Below, one piece after another: positions 47,831-57,853 of a DNA stretch of 64,000 nt. Numbering within the stretch: position 1 is the stretch's first letter; every line of letters begins with the position of its first letter. The stretch lies in NCBI GenBank assembly GCA_021292105.1, contig CM037866.1, positions 6,160,163-6,224,162 of the forward strand. The letters run 5' to 3'. The notes under the pieces are model-generated. The model was not told where the DNA came from. It saw only the letters and a program-made list of their open reading frames with translations, and did not search any database. The position numbers and the translations under genes are program-made. The DNA is from Anadara kagoshimensis (lineage: Eukaryota; Mollusca; Bivalvia; Arcoida; Arcidae).

Positions 47831-48577
47831 CAGTAGGAACGCCAACCCGGCTTTTTCCAAGAATTGTGTTTCGGTTTTACAATTTTTGTATCCTTCCGCC
47901 GTCTTGAAAATCGGGATTACTTTTTGACAAGTGTCTGATGGCCGAAAAAGTCCCCCGCCTTTAAACGAACGATTAAATATTATAAAATAAAGTTAAGCAC
48001 TGTGCACCAGTGAATTATATGCCGGAATAACAAATATTTTGAAATTTGAGTTTAAATTTGATATAAAACATTAGTATTCACACAAAATAATCGATTTCTT
48101 GACGCCAATCGATGTCGCGACAGAAACACTAGGACATTTTTTGTCAATCTTCAAAACTTGGACACTTTTTGTGTAAAGAAAATTATCACTCGATCTTTTG
48201 TAAAACATACAATAACACATCCAAAATTAAATTCAACCTAAAATCTTTCTGGTGCATCAGGTGTAAATATCTTAACAAAGCGAAAATTTGGATGGTACAT
48301 TTGGTTGTCAATGTAAACAAATATGGCTGCCCCCGCGATGATCGATATTCCAATGTCAAGTTGAAAATGACATTCCTACGTGTTTAAATTATATTCACGC
48401 GATACCGGTTGAGAGAATCATTAAGTCACATGTTCAAACCACCATGTTTTACAAGTTTTCAATAAAAATCCTCAGACAAAGTAATATATAATCCAAACAC
48501 TGATCGGTTCAGACCTAAATGTCAAACCCTGCATGCATACGGTATCAAGAGTTGTCTCTCTTTTATTGCATTTTCGC

Positions 48578-48620
48578 ACTCTCTCTCTCTCTTTTTATTG
48601 TGTGTGTGAGAGAGAGATGT
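48578..48620. repeat. (CT)n and (GA)n microsatellite
   Basis: Shared with D-family copy A at 42062. Confidence 0.85.
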
Positions 48621-48849
48621 TCATTCGAACATATTTTGAAACATCATAAGTCATAAAATAATCTCCACAATCAATGCAACCAGTATATTCTCCAAGGAGT
48701 CATCTATGCATAGTGGCCATATTACCACCATACATACTGAATCTTTAAATAACTGGGTCCAACTGAATGTTCACATAAATATTGTAATAAATACCCACTA
48801 TCCTAATTCAGAGTAAATAACAAATGAGTGGTGTATAAATTTTGCAAAA

Positions 48850-49030
48850 CAGTATAACCTGCTATAAAGTCCACCTGTCTATAGCAACCAGTATGAAGTA
48901 TCCCCAATGGATTTTACTGTATAATGACCTTCCATATAATTCCACCTGTCTAATGTGAATAAAGAGCACCCTTTACAGTCCCAAATGACTACTCAACTTG
49001 TGTATAAAGTCCACTTTTTCAATCAACTTT
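48850..49030. repeat. MITE-like tandem phrases
   Basis: TATAAAGTCCACCTGTCTAT, ATATAATTCCACCTGTCTAA and TGTATAAAGTCCACTTTT are related repeats similar to 14912-15093. Confidence 0.45.
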
Positions 49031-49393
49031 ATTTTAATTTGTTTTATAATTTTAGTCTAAAAGTTTATGCAAAAAATTAACCAAGTACATTGTAATTACA
49101 GTAATATATTCTTAATGCATTAAAATTAGAAATATATAATTAATATATATATTTGTATATATTTGTTGCAAAATGTATAGTTGAGTTATAATAAGTAAAA
49201 TTGAGGAATAAATTTGTGAAGTCCTTATTCTCATGCCAATGACTGAAGTCATTAAATCAGAAGGTATAACTAGTATTTGTTATTATAATAATAACTATAT
49301 TAGCATAAAGCAAATTGCATGCTTGTAGCCTATTTAGAATATTGGATTAACTAGTCTTTGTTATTTAGTGGTAGTATGTTTACTATACCTTTT
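49031..49393. other. No recognisable gene
   Basis: AT-rich sequence inside the D-family element. Confidence 0.4.
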
Positions 49394-50345
49394 GTTAGCT
49401 CACCTGGCCGAAGGCCATGTGAGCTTATGGCATGGCGAGGCATGCGTCCGTGCGTGCGTGCGTGCGTCCGTCCGTGCGTGCGTCAGTAAACTTTAATCTT
49501 CTCCTCCGAAACTACTGGGCCAACTGAAACCAAATTTGCCATGGAAGGTCCTTGACAGAGTCTCACTATAGTTTGTTCAAATCATGGCGATCGAATATCC
49601 AAGATGGCCGCTGTTACTAAAAATGGACAAAACCTAAAAAAATCTTCTTCTGTTGAACCACTCATTGGAGGCAAAAACTGATGAGATATTTGGATTCTAC
49701 ATAGTCTTAACCTTTATGTTTGTTCATTTCATGAAATTTGGTTTAAAAATAGGTTACGCGTTTTTGCGTTTAATTTTGAAAAAAATCGTAAAATATTTCT
49801 AAATTGTTATTACTTGACTATATGACCAGATAATGACATGGGGTTTTCAGTTTTGACATATTCTTGTAATTACCTTCAAAATGGTGTCAAGGTCAATTAT
49901 GAAGGTCATGACCTAATTTTTTACTGTTCTAATAGTATTTATTATCTTGAAAACTATAAACTTTTTGTATAGGCATGTATATTGGAATATTGTTGGTATT
50001 GATGTAACAATCATTTTGATATATAGATTAAGGTCATTGGTTCAAAGGTCAAGGTCACAGATGCGAAAGAATACTGAAATGGTTCATTATCTCGAAAACT
50101 ATAAACTTTTTGTATAGGCATGTATATTAGAATGTTGTAGGTATTGATACAATGATCATTTTGATGTATAGAAAAAGGTCATGGGTCTAAAGGTCAAGGT
50201 CACAGTAGCAAATCAATACAAAAATGGTTCATTATCTTGAAAACTATAATCTTTTTGTATAGGCATGTATATTAAAATATTGTAAGTATTGATGTAACGT
50301 TCATTTTGATATATAGATTAAGGTCATTGGTTCAAAGGTCAAGGT
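49394..50345 (+). repeat. Dispersed repeat starting GTTAGCTCACCTGG with 145-bp units
   Basis: The start forms a hairpin (GCTCACCTGG / CCATGTGAGC) followed by a CGTG-rich microsatellite (49444-49485). The right half consists of units at a 145-bp step: GAAAACTATAA at 49949, 50094 and 50239, each with TTTTTGTATAGGCATGTATA and GGTCAAAGGTCAAGGTC-like phrases. Inverted units lie at 35200-35588. Common in bivalve genomes by my recall. Confidence 0.7.
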
Positions 50346-51056
50346 CGACTTCTTAGATTATTAGGAGTGCAATTACTGACCTTCTAATCTTACATGGTTT
50401 TTGGTAATTTTATAATCAGTGTTCTTAAACTGGCAATTTAAGTGACATTGCCTCCTGTTTTTCACTTTTCAGTGGTTTTTATGGTGTGTTGCTAATTGAT
50501 TGAACTTGAATGTTGCAAGTGTAAGCTTTTTAGCTACATATATTCCATTTTGTAGTGGAAGCTCAAGTAAACACATATTTAAATCAACTTGCATGACACC
50601 AATGGCTATGTTCCTTGAAGTTTTAACCAATATCTCAGTACTGTATTGAGTGCTGTAACTTTCTTAAAAAAAACACAGAAATTTCTCCTTGAACTGAGAT
50701 TTAATATTTTAGCTAAAAGGAAATCTTTATTAGGCCATGAAAGGCACATTATTTCAGTCTATCTGAAATATAAACACTAGACAACACCAAAATTAACAGA
50801 TAATAATTAAATTTTTAATACTATCCAGTGTTGTAAGTTTTTGTATCTATGATCCCATAGACAGAATTTTTTGACGTCATATTAGCTGACGTCATATTGT
50901 GCAGAGCTACCGGCGGTTGCCATTGGCAATCAGCTGTGTTCCGCTTTTAGATTAATGCGCCTTTTTTGTTTTAATGCGCTGGTTTTTTGTTTCATGTGTA
51001 TAATTTAAAGATTACATGAATGTTTTGAATATTGAACTTATTTTTGAATTTAATTA
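50346..51056. other. Non-coding sequence with a foldback-like piece
   Basis: 50848-50905 (ATGATCCCATAGACAGAATT, and TGACGTCATATTAGCTGACG as a doubled TGACGTCATATT) resembles the arms of the palindrome that follows. Confidence 0.45.
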
Positions 51057-51213
51057 TAAGGAATGATTGTAATTTTTTTTCTATCTATGGGGTCATAGAC
51101 AAAATTATTTGGTGCACGCGTATGCATAAACCGCTTCGCGGTTTTATGCCGCGTGCACCAAATAATTTTGTCTATGACCCCATAGATAGAAAAAAAATTA
51201 CAATCATTCCTTA
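51057..51213. repeat. 157-bp near-perfect palindrome
   Basis: The left arm (AAGGAATGATTGTAATTTTT, CTATCTATGGGGTCATAGAC, AAAATTATTTGGTGCACGCG) is repeated inverted on the right through 51213. The outer 60-odd bases are perfect; only the centre (GCATAAACCGCTTCGCGG) differs by a few bases. The two arms' near identity implies recent origin or gene conversion. Confidence 0.9.
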
Positions 51214-51900
51214 AATATTATATATTCTTACTAAATTATTTAACAAATTTATAATTTCTTGTTATATTTAAACAATAATAGTTTATTGGCAAATGAGAAT
51301 TTTAATTTTAATCAAATGGACTAAATTAGGGACAGTATAAATTTTCCAGACATTTAAATTTTGGAATATAGTATATATCTTCACTTTCAAGCGCTGGTTT
51401 ACTTGACAAAAGCTTATCCAGCATTAATTGTTTAGGCAAACCCTTATTGTGTAATAATATTATTGCATTTACCTGCAGGAAATTTAACATGGGTTAGAGC
51501 CAATCTAGAGTGACAAAGTATAGGCCTGTGACAGTGGCCAAGCCAAAGTACTTGTTCAGTGTTGTTAGGCTAGTGTTTGTACAGGGTATGTTTTCAAAGT
51601 AAAATGCACTCTCTGTCTTTGTCGGCTTAATAGACATTTCCAATTAAGAGGGAGACGGACTTCAGAGACCGAGACCGAGACGGACTTCATTATTTTAGGG
51701 GCGATCTCAGAAGTTGATATGCTAACACAACAAAATATATATATGAAAAAAATTATGTTTATTCATAAACAGTTTATAGAACATGGGATTATCTGAATAG
51801 TCGCTGTCTACGGACAGCTAATGGAGCACAAATTTCTACGATTGACGAAATATATCAACGGGGATGACGCCACAGACTACCTATTGCCTGATATATACAT

Positions 51901-52063
51901 ATTATATACACAGTGTGTAGGTACAACCCTCAGTATCAGGTCGAGTCCTTTTTTTGTAGCCGTATCACTACTAGTTGCGCTTGCGCGACGAGTTGTAATA
52001 CAGCTACGAAAAAAAAGGACGAGACCTGATACGAAGTGTTTTACCTACACACTGTGTATATAA
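51901..52063. repeat. Imperfect palindrome, about 163 bp
   Basis: ATTATATACACAGTGTGTAG at 51901 pairs with the complement ending at 52063; the inner arms TATCAGGTCGAGTCCTTTTT and AAAAAGGACGAGACCTGATA also pair; the centre is TGCGCTTGCGCGA. Nested inside 51631-53177. Confidence 0.8.
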
Positions 52064-52238
52064 TATTTTTATCTAACATTTCCAATTAGGTTATTTAAAA
52101 TAATAGAAAAAAAACAATACTTATGTGAAAAATTAAATTTTACCACAGAAAACCACTGAACTATGTTATGACATTTGTTCTACATTCTCCCTAATGACGT
52201 CACAATGAGAGCGTGCACGTGCACTTTACCGCCAATGT

Positions 52239-52281
52239 TGTATCACCACACTTGTTGTATCACCACAGTGTGGTGATACAA
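52239..52281. repeat. TTGTATCACCACA direct and inverted repeats
   Basis: TTGTATCACCACA occurs at 52239 and 52255, and inverted at 52269-52281. Confidence 0.8.
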
Positions 52282-53177
52282 GATTCTGTATCATGTGTGT
52301 TTGATAAAACTTGTATTTCGTAGAAAAACTAGTCTAATAAATTTACATCTCCCGTATTTTATGCTCAACTTTTACACGATATGTATTAATTACGCGATTT
52401 AGTTTCCTGTATTTCCGACGAACATTGAAACGGGCAGCTCTTATCTGCTGTGTCTTAAATGGAGCAAGAACTGGAAATCTATTTGCAAACATTTTATCGC
52501 CAAGAACAATCATATCCTGCGGAAAGTCTTATTCCATATTTGGTCCAATAGAGGGCAATAAATTAAAAATTTGGGCATCATTTTGATGTCCCAATCAACC
52601 ACTCCTGACGAATCTAAGTATTCCTACCATAAGTTTATCACCAAAAAAATACCAAAACTTATAAACATGTTTGGAGTCTCTGACTCTGATTTGAACGAAT
52701 GAATCCATCACAGGCATATTGAAATAATTTGGTAATTTTAGATAAAAAATAAAAACCAAACGAATAAAAATTGATGAACAAGAATAATGACTTCGTTTTA
52801 TTATTTCTGTATGGGCCACCGTGGCAAGTGGTCTAAAATGTTAGTTTACGGATCACGTACAGTGCTTCTTTTGAAGGTTGGGCCACAACCACTTCACGTG
52901 AGAACGGTTGTCAGTGTACAAACCGTATAGTAGGTTTTCTTCTGTTTACTTCACCACTTCAAAACTGATTTTGAGTGAGACTGTGTTCATAAATCTGACA
53001 TTGGATTGTCAGTATTCAATCAGTCAATACGTAAATGATATCAAATAGTTCAATAACTGAATGTCCATAATTTGCATTGAATTCCATTTCTATTCTTGTG
53101 AGATCGCCCCTAAAATAATGAAGTCCGTCTCGATCTCGGTCTCTGAAGTCCGTCTCCCTCTTAATTGGAAATGTCTA

Positions 53178-54137
53178 ATATGAAAGAACAATTCACTCTC
53201 AACTTTACTGATTTAGTGACCAGGTGGTTAATATCAGCCTGTAATGACTGGAAATCACAAGGCAAAGGTTGCCACAATTGAGAAGTGAAGGGCCTTCTGA
53301 AATCCTCTGGAGCCCAAATCGCATATCCTAAATAAACGCATTTATCTATTGCCATTAATTCCTCAATTCAACTAACACTTATAATACACCGTACGTGGTC
53401 AATCAACATAGATTTTGCGCATGTGGTTGTCGTGTGGATTTTTAGTTTGTGAAATGAACGGTCGAAGCGGCATATTGCCGAGTTTTAACATGGAGACTGA
53501 AAGTAGGCCCTAAAATCCGGCAAATTCTATGAGAAGTCTGACGAAAAAGATGATAATTTTAACCTAAACTTACTTAATTTCAATCGTAAATGCCATTCTG
53601 CGTCTTCTGTGTGTCCAAACTAAATATAGAACACAGCTAGGAAGCAGTACTTACAAAATTTATAGGTCAAATTAGACGAAAAATGGACCCGACCCGTATC
53701 TAAGAATCCGGATTGACGGCGATTTTTTCACCTTTAAAACTTGGACACTTTTTGTGTAAAGAAAATTATTTGATGAATTATATATCAAATTGTGCATTGC
53801 AAAAAGATCTTTCTTTTGATATAAAAATAATTCTGGTGCACGCGCGTTGTGATAAATGGGAAGGAATCTTGTGAAGAACAAATTTTTAAAATTTAGCCAG
53901 TGACTCGTTTTTATCACTGAATTAAGATATTTAAATGTAACCGGACTTGTAAAAAATAGCTACAGGCGAGTTTCATGTATACTGATTTTTTTTATGTTAT
54001 AGCCCTGTTCATAACATCCGATGATATATTGAACACAATTCCCGATTTTGCCTCGTCCAAAGGTTCGCCATTTTTTGCCCAATTTTATCTCATTTTTGCA
54101 AGTTCACAAATTTTAATGAATCCCTACGCCAGCGGCT
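53178..54137. other. Right part of the D-family element, no gene
   Basis: Contains the direct copy of AAAACTTGGACACTTTTTGT at 53736. No coding frame with a recognisable motif. Confidence 0.45.
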
Positions 54138-54152
54138 TTGGCGTTCCTACTG

Positions 54153-54540
54153 TTCTGTAATATGTCGCTTTAAATTCTTCTTATGTTTATACCCCCTGTT
54201 ACACGTATCACAAATATATCTTACCATGATCACTTCGATAATTCTTATGTGCGAGTAACACCCTCGTGAATCTTTTTATATAAAACTTTTTGTAAAAGTT
54301 GCTCGTGCAACAACGATACACATGAAAAACAGTTTGCTCCGTTATACTAACAATTGCTCCGTTAGATAGATAATAGCTCCGCCGGTTATTGATATCTAAT
54401 TCACGGTGATCTTTACACGGATTTTTAAGGTCCATATAACTAATGTAACGCTGTACTGTACTTTAAGGTTAATGGAAACTAGTGTAATATTTGTATAAAA
54501 CATCAAATTACACATAACAGTATTTTTAACATGGTAACAA
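54153..54540 (-). other. Accessory region of BEL/Pao element 2, second portion
   Basis: Minus-strand sequence near 54210 reads YICDTCNRGYKHKKNLKRHI, a C2H2-type finger, immediately beside the D-family insertion. Part of the fossil element. Confidence 0.5.
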
Positions 54541-54551
54541 CAGTTTTTACT

Positions 54552-55246
54552 CTATAAGTCTATATGTTTAATTTTACCCATTGCAGTTGCCGCAGTTTTA
54601 CTTTTAACGCGTTTTTCACTCGTGATAGGTAAAGGATATTTACTTTGAATAGTAATGTCCGAGTTGTCTGTAGAACGTTGACATTCTATTGGATAGAGTA
54701 GATTTAAGGATCTACCAATAACACGTCCTGACGACGTTTGTACTTTGGCCGAGCGTATCAATTGGTCACTACTATGTATCAGATTGATTATCTTTCCAAG
54801 TTTCCAACATCCTCTTGGTAAGTCATCTTTTATGATCACCACATCACCCACATTCGGAGAAGAAGAAGCTTGAACTGTTTTAGATTTTAGTTTTGTTTGT
54901 TGTCTTTCTCCAATACTTAACAAATACTCATCGCGCCATATTTTCCGGAATGAATCCAGTAGTTTTTGTCTTTTTTTCCATTTTTCCATTTCTCAAGTAA
55001 TTTGTCACCAATAATATTACACGGACGATAAAGAGGATCACGTATATCAAGTTCTATATCCAGGATGCCTGTCTTTGGATTTAGCATAAGAAAATGCTGA
55101 GGAGTCAGCGTTATTGTAGAATTCAGGTGATCACCAACATACACTAATGGCCTTGCATTAACAACTGCTTCAATTTCCTTTATTATAGTCTCCATTTGAA
55201 TAACAGTATACAGTGTTCTACCTAAACCTTTCCTAAATTCCGACAT
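54552..55246 (-). other. End of BEL/Pao pol: integrase C-terminal region
   Basis: VVNARPLVYVGDHLNSTITL and LTPQHFLML, then WRDEYLLSIGERQQ and VGDVVIIKDDLPRGCWKLGK, are the integrase C-terminal/DUF5641 signature of BEL/Pao elements. The region stops at the Ty3 LTR at 55261. Broken. Confidence 0.75.
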
Positions 55247-55260
55247 GTCTTACATAAAAT

Positions 55261-56483
55261 TGTTACGAAAATTCATTTGTTAATTTACACAGCAGGATCA
55301 CTGTTGTATTCTAATTATAACTATTATGAATTCCATTATTATTTTTACTTCCATTTACGAGTCTACTTCACAAACCACAGTGCAGTATAATATTATGGTT
55401 ATATCGGACACAATTAGATGCAACATACGGGTCACGCGGTAATGTTATTTCCAAATTAAATAGTGAAAGTGATTCTCATTGGATGAAGGAGACTGAAGGC
55501 AACTAATCAGCGTCAGTGATACAATACTTATTCGGATTGCTTCTAATACACCTGTACATGTCATATAGAGTTCCGAGAATTCCAAATAAACCACGAGTAT
55601 ATAAGGAGCCGGTAAATGGACGTCAAAGAGTCTGCCTGAATTCTTGCTAGTGTCAAGACGTGCTTTAAAGGTATGCAATATAATAATATTAATTAATATA
55701 TATTGCCGAAAATAATAGTAATATTCTTGAAACAGCCGAGAAAACATCCAGAGTAGTCTTACAGTAGTCACACGCCGGTGAACGGTGTTTGTGTACACAC
55801 ACAGCTATATATAGCAGACGACGCGGAGATTACTACATGAGTTAGCCGCAGTATGAGTTTACCACAGTGGAGTTAACCTCCGAGAAAACACAATGAGAGT
55901 TAACTACCTTTAAGAAATGGCCCTTATATGAAAACATTTCCTTGTTGTTGTCACAAAAATAACCACACACACACACACACACACTGTCATTTTGTTCATG
56001 AAGTTATTTATTATTTATTTTGGTTAGGAAAACCTTGGCCATTGATGTATATATTGCAGGCCCTATTTAGGTAGCTCACCCACATTGTTATACGGTATAT
56101 TTCCGTGCGTTCCCACAATCAAACATTAAATACATTTACACCATTTTAGAAACCACTTAATCATATTACAGATTACTGCTAAGTAAGCTCGGATGTAACC
56201 CTCATAGTAGTTAGGGGACTTTGTTAATATTTTCTGTCAACTTGCTGCTATGGGTATTACACACAATTTTAAGGTGATTATTTTCTAGTTTCTCGAGTGA
56301 GTTTCTCACACTTATATCCTATATTTTCATATTGGAAATTGTTTCATACATTATAATTATTTTATTATTTTTATTTTCTATTGTCGGGTGATAGCCACAA
56401 ATCGCTACCACATACTCATATATAATTGTATAAAATAAGTTGCATATATTCATAATTGTCCTCTGAGCTATTTATCCGTCACA
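55261..56483 (+). repeat. 5' LTR of the Ty3 element
   Basis: Begins TGTTACGAAAATTCATTTGT, identical in layout to the sequence at 63265. It contains a TATATAAGGAGCC box near 55596 and a CA microsatellite at 55966. The end is placed at GTCACA just before the primer-binding site, within a few bases. Confidence 0.85.
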
Positions 56484-56491
56484 TAGAATTT

Positions 56492-56509
56492 TGGTGGCAG
56501 CCGCTGGGA
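56492..56509 (+). other. Primer-binding site
   Basis: TGGTGGCAGCCGCTGGGA begins with TGG, complementary to a tRNA 3' CCA end. The complement ends GGCTGCCACCA, which resembles a leucine-type acceptor stem, but the tRNA is not proven. Confidence 0.6.
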
Positions 56510-56569
56510 TTATTAACAATCGTGGGTGTTATCTAAAAATAATTATTAGGTAAAACGCAGTTTGTTGTT

Positions 56570-57801
56570 TTGTTTAAAAACATGAACAAGGAGACAAACA
56601 CACTTGACTGGACATATACCGACGAGCTTTTACAAGGTGCATGCATACAACGGTTACCTTCTGAACCAGCAAGAGCAGACGAAGCTTTCTCTCTTGCTGA
56701 AGACCATTTAAGGAAAATGTGGGTTTCCCCCATTTGTCCTCAAACGCCAAGTCATCTTACGACAGTTTACCCAGTTTCAAGTTCTACAAGGGATAACACA
56801 CGAGTTTCTGAAGATTTATTTGATTCGCCCACAACAAGCGAACCAAAAATAAAAGTTGAACAACAGATAGGACAAGTTTTAGAAGAAAATGGCAAAATAT
56901 TAAATGAAATGCTAGGCATGAATAAGATGATGGTTAGTCTCATGGATGATATACGTGGTATAAGACAAAACCACAATCGGACAGCTGATCAAGTTGAAAA
57001 AATCGCTAATGAGACCACAGCATTACGACGTATTGTTTACAACACATCAGAAGAAATCAATACAAGAATAAAAAGATTAGAAGATAGAATTAGTTTGTCT
57101 AGGAGTAGCACTTCTAATGATGTACCAGCCGAAACAAATTGGACCCCAATCAATACCGGTAATACACAGTCAACTCCAAAGAAAAATATACTTGAAGCTA
57201 AGTCAGAGATAGAGATGTCAACCCCTGCCCACCCATCTCAAGCAAAGGACGACAGCGATATACAAGAGCTCAAGTCAATGAAAACCAAACACAAGATACA
57301 CTTGCCGCAGTGTTATCAAATAAGACAACAAGAACACCTACAACAAGCTGTAAGCCTGAACAAAAACCGTATAAAGTTCTAACAGATGTTGAAACGTCCG
57401 AGTTAGATTCAAAGATGATTGAAGTTCATCCGAACAAGATTGAAAGCCCCGAATTCAAATTACCACAAACCAGTTTTGAGCTTTCACAAATGCCTGTTAA
57501 AATTAAAGCCAAACCATCCACATATGATGGCTTAACACCATGGAATAACCATCTGGTACACTTTGAAACATGTGCAGATGCGAATAACTGGACAGAAGCA
57601 GAAAAAGGAATACAACTTGCTATCTCCTTAAGAGGTCAAGCACAAGGAGCTTTAAGCAATATGCCGGCAGAAGATCGCAGAAACTATAGAAAATTAGTCA
57701 AAATGCTTGAAGAAAGATTTCAACCACCAAGCCAGACTGAGTTATACAGAGCTCAACTAAAAGACAGAAGGCGTCGAGCTACCGAGCCTTGCCTGAGCTA
57801 G
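56570..57801 (+). other. gag region of the Ty3 element
   Basis: An N-terminal part with a coiled-coil-like stretch (QNHNRTADQVEKIANETTAL) precedes a capsid-like part (STYDGLTPWNNHLVHFETCA, AISLRGQAQGALSNM, LVKMLEERFQPP) typical of Ty3 Gag. The nucleocapsid CCHC knuckle lies further on, at the start of the pol frame. Confidence 0.8.
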
Positions 57802-57853
57802 GACAGAAATAAGAAGACTAGTCAATTTAGTTTATCCTCAAAGTACAGTTTCT

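Larger units (their letters stand above)
51631..53177. mobile_element. DNA element with about 78-bp inverted ends, TA target
   Basis: TAGACATTTCCAATTAAGAG and GGAGACGGACTTCAGAGACC at the left recur inverted at the right (53098-53177) with about two mismatches. TA flanks each end. Length about 1.55 kb. No transposase was recognised. Nested in the D-family element. Confidence 0.8.
47831..54152. mobile_element. D-family DNA element, 6.3 kb, CAGTAGGAACGCCAA ends, TTCT target duplication
   Basis: CAGTAGGAACGCCAA at 47831 is repeated inverted at 54138-54152 (TTGGCGTTCCTACTG). TTCT precedes the left end (47827-47830) and follows the right end (54153-54156). It lies within the accessory region of BEL/Pao element 2. 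Inside are other repeats (49394-50345, 51057-51213, 51631-53177). A phrase AAAACTTGGACACTTTTTGT near both ends (48154 and 53736) is in direct repeat. No transposase was recognised, so it is a non-autonomous or emptied element. Superfamily not assigned. Confidence 0.75.
46869..55260 (-). mobile_element. BEL/Pao LTR element 2: 3' part, broken, hosting two later insertions
   Basis: Parts on the minus strand: end of pol (55246-54552), a zinc-finger/acidic accessory region in two portions (about 54540-54153 and 47830-47290), and an LTR (47212-46869). The D-family element (47831-54152) sits inside the accessory region and the Ty3 element (from 55261) sits inside pol. The rest of the element is expected beyond the window. 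That the LTR belongs to this element is inferred from its position and orientation. Broken, with several interruptions besides the insertions. Confidence 0.6.

Noticed and set aside
49444-49485. CGTG/CGTC array as a CRISPR-like repeat
   Set aside because: Simple microsatellite without spacers; eukaryotic context.
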